From the NCBI RefSeq assembly GCF_021389955.1, contig NZ_CP089980.1:4149001-4213000 (forward strand): a stretch of 64,000 nucleotides of DNA, in the 5' to 3' direction. This DNA is from Fulvivirga maritima. GTDB taxonomy: Bacteria > Bacteroidota > Bacteroidia > Cytophagales > Cyclobacteriaceae. Each line of letters starts with the position of its first letter. Within the stretch, counting starts at the first letter, position 1. A program made the translations under genes and the position numbers. Under the pieces are notes generated by a model. The model saw only the letters and a list, made by a program, of their open reading frames with translations, did no database searches and was not told where the DNA came from. Below, in pieces: positions 33,043 to 39,053 of this stretch.

Positions 33043-35778
33043 ATGGTAAGGAGGTTATATTATGTTATCCTGATGTTTTTTTTATGCCAAAGTGCACTGG
33101 CTCAGAGGGTAATCATGGGAGTATATGAAAATTACCCACTAGTTTATACTGATGGAGTAGACCAGCCACAAGGTATTTTTGTAGATATAGCCAGGTATGC
33201 TGCTAAGCGTGAATACTTAGATTTGGAATTTAGAGTTGGCACTTTAGACCAATGCTATCAGTGGTTGGAAGCAGGAGAAATTGATGTTATAGCTGAACAT
33301 CCTGATTATAAAAACAGAGATTCCAAGTATGAAGAGCTATCTTCAGGAGTGATTTCTTCTTGGGCTCGGGTTTATGCTAAAGAGGGTACAGACTATACCT
33401 CTCTTATTGATTTAAATAATAAGAACGTAGCAGTATTAAGTAAAAGCCAATATATTAATAGTCCTTATAAGGGATTATACCATTCTTTAGATGAGCGGGA
33501 TGTAAACTGTAATATTTACCTGGCACACAGTTATCAGGATATTTTTCGGTTGCTCAATGAGAAAAAAGTAGATGCAGGAGTTATTGACAGGGTGTATGGA
33601 GATATCAATGAAGGGTCTTATGATGTGATTCAAACGCCGATTTCTTTTGCCCCTTCTCGGCTCACTTTTCTATTTCACAAAGCAGATTCGCCCAACCCTT
33701 TGGTGCCCATCATAGAGGAGCATCTGAGAGTGCTGAAAGCCGATAAAAATTCGCTGTACTATACTAACATTCGCAAATATTTTGAAAAGGACCGTACCGT
33801 AAATATTCCCTTTTGGGCATATATAGTTATGGGAGTGCTGGTGTTAGGCGTTATTCAGCTAATTATTTATGTAAAAGTGCTAAGAAGCACTGTAGCGAAT
33901 AGAACCTTGGATCTGAGAAATGCTTACGCAGATATAAAAGCCAGGCAGCAAACCCTTTCATTGATCTATAATAATGCCTCAGAGTTAATCGCCTTGTTTG
34001 AGGTACATGAAGATGGAAATATCACATTGGCCAAGTTGCCTGATTGGTATTTACAACAGCTCTATGAGGCCAATATAGATTATCCGCCATATAAGATTTT
34101 GGGTATTTCTATTCGGGAGCTTTATAAAGATTTGCTCAAGCTGGAGCAAGCGGAAATTAAAGAGCGAACTGACCGGCTGGAAAGTGTAATAAGAAACAAG
34201 CAGAATGTGGTGTATGAAGAGAATTTCAAGTCTCCAAGGGGCAATTGGGGTGTTGCGGAATCTAACCTCGTGCCTATATTAGATAAGGATAAGCATTGTA
34301 CTCATATCCTTTATGTATCCAGAAATATCACTCATCAGAAGAAGATGGTTGAGGATCTTACAGAAACCAAAAACCGACTTCAAATGGCTATTGAAGGAGC
34401 TAGAGAGGGTATGTGGGACTGGGATATTACCACTAACGAAGTGGTTTTTAATGAATACCATGCTTCCATGCTGGGCTTTACGCCTACTATGCTTAAAGGT
34501 AATTTTACTGAATTCTCTCAGCGTATTCACCCGGAAGACAGAGACAAGACCTTTTATGCCTTGATGAGTCATTTGAATAATGAATCTGACTTTTATGAAA
34601 CTGAACATAGGCTGAAGACCTATAATGATGGTTGGAAGTGGATCATGGTGCATGGTAAGGTAATGACCCGTGATAGTGAAGGGAAGCCACTTAGAGTAAT
34701 CGGTACAAATGTGGATATTCATGATCGGAAAATGGCCGAGCTTGCCCTGAAGAAAAATCAAAGACGATTGGCCACCCTCATGTCTAACCTGCCAGGTATG
34801 GTTTATAGGTGTCAAAATGATGAAAAGTGGAGTATGATTTTTACCAGTGAAGGGGCTTTGGAGCTTACAGGGTATGATTCATCAGATTTTATTAGTGGTA
34901 AATTGAGCTTTGTTAGCTTAATAGTAGATAAGTATAAAAAGGAAGTATGGAAAACGGTGCAAAAGGCAATATCCAAAAAAGAGCCTTTTACGCTGGAATA
35001 TGAGATAACCACAAAATGCGGAGAAAAAAAATGGGTTTGGGAGCAAGGGCGTGAGGTAGAAGATGGTATTTTAGAAGGCTTTGTGAGTGACATTTCAGAA
35101 CGTATGAATGCTCGCGAGAAAATTATTTCTACTATTATAGAAACAGAAGATAAAGAAAGAAAAAGAATAGCCAAGGAGCTGCATGATAGCCTGGGACAAA
35201 AACTAACCACGGTTTCATTAAACTTTAATTCTTTGAAGAAGGACCTGCAGTTGAGTGATTCTGGTGAGAAAAAGCTGAATACAGGCCTGAATTATTTAAA
35301 AGAAGCTATTAAAGACAGTAGAGAAATTGCACATAACCTTATGCCACAGAGCATAGAAGATTTTGGGTATGTGCTTTCAGTGCAAAGTTTAATGGCGGAT
35401 ATTGACAGAGTTTCAGAAACCAAATTTGAGTTTTATGATAACCTTAAAGGCGCAAGATTGCCTAAAAATTTGGAACTCCATCTTTATCGTGTTACGCAAG
35501 AGGCGATTAATAATATCTTAAAGTACGCTAAAGCCAGCCAGGCATCTGTACAGCTGATGGCTTATAATGATGAAGTAGTCCTCACCATAGAAGATGACGG
35601 CATAGGCTTTCTTTATCATGAAAAAATGGAAGATGAAACACAAAGTTTTGGATTGCGTAGCATGAAAAACCGGGTGAATTCTCTTTCCGGAAATATAGAA
35701 GTAGAAACCAGTCCGGAAAACGGAACAGTAATAATAGTAGAAGTACCCTTCAAATATGAGTATAATGAAACCAACTAG
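33043..35778 (+). CDS. hybrid sensor: solute-binding domain, three PAS domains, HisKA_3 histidine kinase
   Basis: 911 residues. Signal peptide MVRRLYYVILMFFLCQSALAQ; then a periplasmic SBP_bac_3-type domain (~22-250: YPLVYTDGVDQPQGIFVDI, AARYAAKREYLDLEFRV); a TM helix at ~258-280 (PFWAYIVMGVLVLGVIQLII); PAS domains at about 305-440, 450-570 and 580-690; then HisKA_3 with ERKRIAKELHDSLGQKLT, the phosphorylated His in ELHDSLG; and an ATPase domain (QEAINNILKYAKAS, IEDDGIGF). The small ligand is likely amino-acid-like but unproven. The ATG overlaps no upstream gene; the stop overlaps the regulator gene by 23 bp. It is the probable partner of that NarL-type regulator. Confidence 0.95.
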   Translation: MVRRLYYVILMFFLCQSALAQRVIMGVYENYPLVYTDGVDQPQGIFVDIARYAAKREYLDLEFRVGTLDQCYQWLEAGEIDVIAEHPDYKNRDSKYEELSSGVISSWARVYAKEGTDYTSLIDLNNKNVAVLSKSQYINSPYKGLYHSLDERDVNCNIYLAHSYQDIFRLLNEKKVDAGVIDRVYGDINEGSYDVIQTPISFAPSRLTFLFHKADSPNPLVPIIEEHLRVLKADKNSLYYTNIRKYFEKDRTVNIPFWAYIVMGVLVLGVIQLIIYVKVLRSTVANRTLDLRNAYADIKARQQTLSLIYNNASELIALFEVHEDGNITLAKLPDWYLQQLYEANIDYPPYKILGISIRELYKDLLKLEQAEIKERTDRLESVIRNKQNVVYEENFKSPRGNWGVAESNLVPILDKDKHCTHILYVSRNITHQKKMVEDLTETKNRLQMAIEGAREGMWDWDITTNEVVFNEYHASMLGFTPTMLKGNFTEFSQRIHPEDRDKTFYALMSHLNNESDFYETEHRLKTYNDGWKWIMVHGKVMTRDSEGKPLRVIGTNVDIHDRKMAELALKKNQRRLATLMSNLPGMVYRCQNDEKWSMIFTSEGALELTGYDSSDFISGKLSFVSLIVDKYKKEVWKTVQKAISKKEPFTLEYEITTKCGEKKWVWEQGREVEDGILEGFVSDISERMNAREKIISTIIETEDKERKRIAKELHDSLGQKLTTVSLNFNSLKKDLQLSDSGEKKLNTGLNYLKEAIKDSREIAHNLMPQSIEDFGYVLSVQSLMADIDRVSETKFEFYDNLKGARLPKNLELHLYRVTQEAINNILKYAKASQASVQLMAYNDEVVLTIEDDGIGFLYHEKMEDETQSFGLRSMKNRVNSLSGNIEVETSPENGTVIIVEVPFKYEYNETN

Positions 35779-36418
35779 AATATTAATAGTGGACGATCAT
35801 AAAGTGGTAAGGGATGGTGTAGCCATGTACCTGGAAAATAACCCGGCCTATGAAGTAGTAGGATTAGTGGCCAGTGGCATGGAGGCTATAGAGGAGGTAG
35901 GAAAGAATGATTTGGACCTGATTATTATAGATATAAATATGGATGGCATGGATGGCATAGAGGCCACCCGAAAAATAATGGAAATAAATCCTGATATCAA
36001 GGTTTTGGCCCTAACCATGCATAATGACTATCAGCATATTAAAGCCATGATGGATGCTGGCGCCAGCGGCTATGTGCTTAAGAGCTGTGATGAAGTAGAA
36101 ATGAGAGGAGCCATTGATACCATATTGAATGATGATATATATTATAGTAGTGAAGTAGGGCAGACGGTAATGAACAACCTGGCCAAGAAAAAGCCTAAAG
36201 CCTCAGGAACGGCACCTACTCCGCTTACACCAAGAGAGAAAGAAATATATAAACTCATATTAGAAGAATATTCCAATCAGGAAATCGCAGATAAATTGTT
36301 TATAAGCGTGAGGACGGTAGAGGTTCACAAAAGAAATTTATTAGAGAAAACAGGTGCGAAAAACTCTACAGGACTAGTGCTTTTTGCTATAAAAAATAAC
36401 TTGTTTGATGATATTTAA
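35756..36418 (+). CDS. NarL/FixJ-type response regulator
   Basis: 220 residues. Receiver with RILIVDDHKVVRDG and phospho-acceptor Asp in LDLIIIDINMDGMDG, Lys in GYVLKSCDEVE, and a C-terminal LuxR helix-turn-helix (LTPREKEIYKLILEEYSNQEIADKLFISVRTVEVHKRN). The start ATG 35756 lies inside the end of the kinase gene, so the pair is co-translated. NarL-type proteins bind short boxes upstream of promoters. The AATTACGCA boxes that flank this gene pair are its most likely targets. Confidence 0.96.
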   Translation: MSIMKPTRILIVDDHKVVRDGVAMYLENNPAYEVVGLVASGMEAIEEVGKNDLDLIIIDINMDGMDGIEATRKIMEINPDIKVLALTMHNDYQHIKAMMDAGASGYVLKSCDEVEMRGAIDTILNDDIYYSSEVGQTVMNNLAKKKPKASGTAPTPLTPREKEIYKLILEEYSNQEIADKLFISVRTVEVHKRNLLEKTGAKNSTGLVLFAIKNNLFDDI

Positions 36419-36448
36419 AACCTAATTAAGTGAAACGCGTAGTGCGGG

Positions 36449-36497
36449 AATTACGCAAAAAGCCTTAACATTTTTTAACAGCGTATAGATAAATTTG
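36449..36497 (+). promoter_or_regulatory. promoter with AATTACGCA box, receiver-like gene
   Basis: AATTACGCA at 36449-36457 stands 32 bases before TAAATTTG at 36490-36497, an exact TAnnTTTG -7 element. The start codon is 26 bp further on, with an AGGGAG ribosome site between them. Confidence 0.65.
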
Positions 36498-36523
36498 TAT
36501 GTACGTTGTGAATAGGGAGAATA

Positions 36524-36943
36524 TTGAAAGAGTTAAGGAATATAGCGTTTTATAGTAGGTCTAATGAGGTTTTTGATTGTTTGGATGAAGAGATTTTCCA
36601 AAGGTGGAATTTCTTTTTGGCCTCACCTGATATTGCCTCTCCAAAATTAGATAGAGTTTACAACCCTTCATTATTAATTATAGATACCTATTCTCTGGGT
36701 ATAGAGTTTCTGAATTTCATTTTTGAGCATTCCAGGTATAAAACTACGCCTGTCTTGGTGTTAGATTTTTATACTGAAAAACCATTCATTGAAAATTTGA
36801 TATATAAAGGAGCTTCAGGGTACCTATTAGTACATTCTTTTGCTGATGAACTGGATACAGCTATGTCGGCGATTTTAGAAGGAAGGAATTATGTTTCTGA
36901 CCAGTTAGAAATTTATAAGGGAAACACGTATTTAATAAAATAA
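36524..36943 (+). CDS. stand-alone degenerate receiver-like protein
   Basis: 139 residues from TTG 36524, with AGGGAG eight bases upstream. The pattern is that of a CheY-like receiver: NIAFYSRSNEVFDCL, then SLLIIDTYSLG with an Asp at the phospho-acceptor strand, TPVLVLDFYTEK, and GASGYLLVHSFADELDTAMSAIL. The early acidic pair of normal receivers is replaced by YSRSNE, and the conserved Lys after the last strand is replaced by VHS. Phosphorylation is therefore doubtful; it may be a pseudo-receiver or a decoy. The promoter carries the AATTACGCA box. It follows the regulator gene but is a separate unit, and its terminator is at 37097. Confidence 0.72.
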   Translation: MKELRNIAFYSRSNEVFDCLDEEIFQRWNFFLASPDIASPKLDRVYNPSLLIIDTYSLGIEFLNFIFEHSRYKTTPVLVLDFYTEKPFIENLIYKGASGYLLVHSFADELDTAMSAILEGRNYVSDQLEIYKGNTYLIK

Positions 36944-37031
36944 GTAAGATTGCCTATGAAATATTACATGAAGATGTGTAGGTTTGTAGTGTAATAAAAA
37001 AATAACTGATCCACAATCCAGATATTTTTTT

Positions 37032-37075
37032 AAACTAATTGACAAAGATTTTTAAGAGTAGGTTTAGGTTGATTA
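37032..37075 (+). repeat. 3' UTR motif, copy 1 of 2
   Basis: AAACTAATTGACAAAGATTT followed by TTTAAGAGTAGGTTTAGG and TTGATTA closely resembles 37601-37641 (AAACAATTAAAAATATTTAA, then GAATAGGGTTTAGGTTGATTA). Both copies end 13-21 bp before a terminator stem and lie downstream of genes that share the AATTACGCA promoter box. Confidence 0.6.
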
Positions 37076-37096
37076 ATGGTTTAGATTAATCATGGT

Positions 37097-37130
37097 AACA
37101 GTCGGGAGAGGTCCCGACTGTTCGTTTTTT
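37097..37130 (+). terminator. intrinsic terminator after the receiver-like gene
   Basis: AACAGTCGGGA (37097-37107) and TCCCGACTGTT (37112-37122) form a perfect 11-bp stem with a GAGG loop, followed by CGTTTTTTA. It is 150 bp after the gene's stop, giving a long 3' untranslated region. Confidence 0.9.
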
Positions 37131-37288
37131 ATACCTACTTGTTTTTATATCCTCCCTGGTTTTTTCCTTAAGAGCTTTCCCTTACTTCTGTAATTTCGCT
37201 TAATTCGAAGACATGTCAGGAAATGGGTGTATTTGTTACATTTATTTTGATTCCTTTTCTCTACTTTTGCCTAGTTTTTATTAATCCT

Positions 37289-37332
37289 AACTCAATTGAG
37301 TTCCTTTTTTTAATTGTGCGACCGCACAATTA
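37289..37332. promoter_or_regulatory. two adjacent palindromes in the 36.9-37.5 kb gap
   Basis: AACTCAATTGAGTT (37289-37302) is a perfect 14-bp palindrome. TAATTGTGCG/CGCACAATTA (37311-37332) is a perfect 10-bp inverted repeat around AC. Nine bases separate them. The 554-bp gap otherwise holds only the terminator at 37097 and the promoter at 37419. They may be operators; the second one is G/C-centred and could also be a hairpin with T's on its left side. Confidence 0.4.
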
Positions 37333-37418
37333 TATCTCTTCCTGTTACCTCAGCATTGAAAATCAGAGTTTTATCTAAGTATATTTTACGATAAGTAAGG
37401 GTAATCACTTACCTGATA

Positions 37419-37467
37419 AATTACGCATTTCCCCTGATTGATAAAACTTTATTCTGTTATACATTTG
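37419..37467 (+). promoter_or_regulatory. promoter with AATTACGCA box, small lipoprotein
   Basis: AATTACGCA at 37419-37427 stands 32 bases before TACATTTG at 37460-37467, an exact -7 element. TTG at 37438-37440 fits the -33 element. The start codon is 30 bp downstream. Confidence 0.7.
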
Positions 37468-37497
37468 TATTGTAATCGTTGTCAAACACAACATATT

Positions 37498-37620
37498 ATG
37501 AAAAGAATAATAATGATGACAATCATTTGTTTAACGGCTTTCACGCTGGGGTCATGCAGCCAATATACTTGCCCCACATATTCTAAAAATGAAAACCAGA
37601 AAACAATTAAAAATATTTAA
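37498..37620 (+). CDS. 40-residue lipoprotein with CPTYSK motif
   Basis: From ATG 37498: a hydrophobic leader (MKRIIMMTIICLTAFTLGSC) ending in a lipobox-like LGSC, then the mature peptide SQYTCPTYSKNENQKTIKNI. Small lipoproteins with a YTCPTYSK-like motif just after the Cys recur in Bacteroidota, as far as I recall, but their role is not known. An in-frame upstream start at 37438 would lie inside the -7 promoter region, so I reject it. The gene has its own boxed promoter and terminator, so it is a deliberate single-gene unit and not debris. Confidence 0.75.
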   Translation: MKRIIMMTIICLTAFTLGSCSQYTCPTYSKNENQKTIKNI

Positions 37621-37641
37621 GAATAGGGTTTAGGTTGATTA
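37601..37641 (+). repeat. 3' UTR motif, copy 2 of 2
   Basis: This overlaps the last codons of the lipoprotein and continues through GAATAGGGTTTAGGTTGATTA, matching the copy at 37032-37075. The conservation crosses from coding to non-coding sequence, which suggests a selected RNA element or a recent duplication. Confidence 0.6.
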
Positions 37642-37654
37642 GTTAAGTAAAAAG

Positions 37655-37683
37655 GAGCGGTCTGATATCAGTCGCTCTTTTTT
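37655..37683 (+). terminator. intrinsic terminator after the small lipoprotein
   Basis: GGAGCGGTCTGATATCAGTCGCTCTTTTTT: GAGCG/CGCTC outer pairs and a CTGATATCAG inner palindrome with a small bulge, followed by TTTTTTC. Confidence 0.75.
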
Positions 37684-37812
37684 CATTTTAGACCCTTTAC
37701 TTAACTCTGGTACGCGAAATACGTATTTTTTGAAATAAGACCCTACCCTTAAGAAAAGCTGCTTTTTACTCCCCATCTTTGTGTTGTTATTGTACTTAAA
37801 CCTAAATGAAGT

Positions 37813-37899
37813 ATGAACAATCGACTAATTGACAATAGCTTTTTTCTTTTTTTTACATTCATTCTTGCTCTGGTGAGTTTGGTTATAGAAGTTATTTAA
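37813..37899 (+). CDS. possible 28-residue membrane peptide
   Basis: ATG 37813 opens a 28-codon frame: a short polar start (MNNRLIDNS) and one hydrophobic helix (FFLFFTFILALVSLVIEVI), ending 12 bp before the PAS kinase start. A -7-like CATCTTTG lies at 37774. A single-helix peptide just ahead of a sensor kinase could be a regulator of it. Short length makes chance possible. Confidence 0.35.
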   Translation: MNNRLIDNSFFLFFTFILALVSLVIEVI

Positions 37900-37911
37900 A
37901 CCCTTTTCGCC

Positions 37912-39018
37912 ATGAGTATAACCACGCGAGAAGAAGAACAAGTTAATCTGACTAATGAATGTATTCACTTATTAGATGGCCTTAATGATGGCCTTCTGTG
38001 GGTAAATAAATTTGGAGACATAGTACAGGTAAATGCTGCTTTTGTCCGTATGACAGGATATGAAAAAGCAGATATAGAGCAAAAGAAGGTATTCCTTTAT
38101 TTCAGAGAGATAAGTATGCTTTCCTGGGAGCTTTATTGGCGCAAGATGAAGGAGGGTGATAAGCCCGAGGCTGAAGGGAGAGTAGTGGATAAGGCTGGTA
38201 TTTTAAAGCCAGTGCACATTAAGTTTAATGGCATAAGTTCTAAAAGAGACCTGGCCTGTCTGGTAGTGCAGGATGTTGCCTATAATATAAGTGATAGCCA
38301 AAGGCTTAAGCGAGTGAGTTATGAATATGATAGACTCATGTATCGTACTTCCCATGATCTTAAAGCACCTATTTCTACGATTTTGGGGTTGGTAGAGTTA
38401 GTAAAGAGAGATGCTACCAGTAATCAGCGAGAGTGCCTTTCGCTGATAGAAAAAACCATAAGAAAGCAAAACGCTTTGATGGGAGATATCAATCACCTGG
38501 CCTTTATAGAATCATCTAGAGTGGTACTTGATAGGGTGGATATTGAAGCGTTAACTAAAAGCATAATTTCAGGGTGTTTAATAGATAACCCTAAAGGTTC
38601 ACAAATAGAATGGGAGTTAGATTTTAATACGAAAATCCCTTTTACTAGTGATGAAAATCTACTCAGTAAGGCGCTTTCGCCATTAATTAAAAATGCTATA
38701 GAATACAAAAGGGAAAATGCGCCTGATTGTAGAATAAGCATTCATGTTTTAATTACCGAGCAGACGCTCACGTTTAATATTGAAGATAATGGTATTGGCA
38801 TATATGAAGATCTTCATAAGAAGATTTTTGATATGTTTTATCGGGGTACAGAGCGGTCCACTGGATCAGGCCTGGGTTTATATGTATCTCTAATTACTAC
38901 TTATAAGTTAAAAGGGCACGTAGAGTTGGTAGAGTCTTCAGAGGGGAAAACAGTTTTTCAACTGGTGGTGCCAAATAAATTTTGTGTAAGAAGTAAGGCC
39001 ATATCACATGAGCTGTAA
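37912..39018 (+). CDS. cytoplasmic PAS-histidine kinase
   Basis: 368 residues, no membrane segment. PAS domain ~20-125 (LLDGLNDGLLWVNKFGDIVQVNAAFVRMTGY); HisKA with the acceptor His in YRTSHDLKAPISTILGLVEL (~148); ATPase domain with SPLIKNAIEYKREN and FNIEDNGIGIYEDLHKKIF, then GSGLGLYVSL. No receiver is attached and none follows, so its partner is elsewhere or is the NarL-type regulator upstream. The 291-bp gap before it holds a short membrane-peptide frame and an AAATACGTATTT palindrome (37717-37728). Confidence 0.94.
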   Translation: MSITTREEEQVNLTNECIHLLDGLNDGLLWVNKFGDIVQVNAAFVRMTGYEKADIEQKKVFLYFREISMLSWELYWRKMKEGDKPEAEGRVVDKAGILKPVHIKFNGISSKRDLACLVVQDVAYNISDSQRLKRVSYEYDRLMYRTSHDLKAPISTILGLVELVKRDATSNQRECLSLIEKTIRKQNALMGDINHLAFIESSRVVLDRVDIEALTKSIISGCLIDNPKGSQIEWELDFNTKIPFTSDENLLSKALSPLIKNAIEYKRENAPDCRISIHVLITEQTLTFNIEDNGIGIYEDLHKKIFDMFYRGTERSTGSGLGLYVSLITTYKLKGHVELVESSEGKTVFQLVVPNKFCVRSKAISHEL

Positions 39019-39033
39019 TATGGCCTTATTTAT
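38995..39033 (+). terminator. terminator overlapping the end of the PAS kinase
   Basis: AAGGCCATAT (38995-39004) pairs perfectly with ATATGGCCTT (39018-39027), 13-base loop, followed by ATTTATCTATTTTCTTT. The left arm is within the last codons of the kinase. The convergent M16 gene ends 27 bp beyond. Confidence 0.6.
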
Positions 39034-39053
39034 CTATTTTCTTTAGGTCTTAT

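Noticed and set aside
34279-34815. 178-codon antisense frame inside the hybrid kinase
   Set aside because: Lies opposite the PAS domains; composition is Ile/His/Thr-rich as expected of a shadow frame.
36449-37467. AATTACGCA as a -33/-35 element of an alternative sigma factor
   Set aside because: The 32-base gap to the -7 element is too long for a sigma-factor spacer; an activator box fits better.
37708-37728. GGTACGCGAAATACGTATTT as a fourth copy of the AATTACGCA box before the PAS kinase
   Set aside because: Sequence match is poor and no -7 element lies at the 32-base distance.
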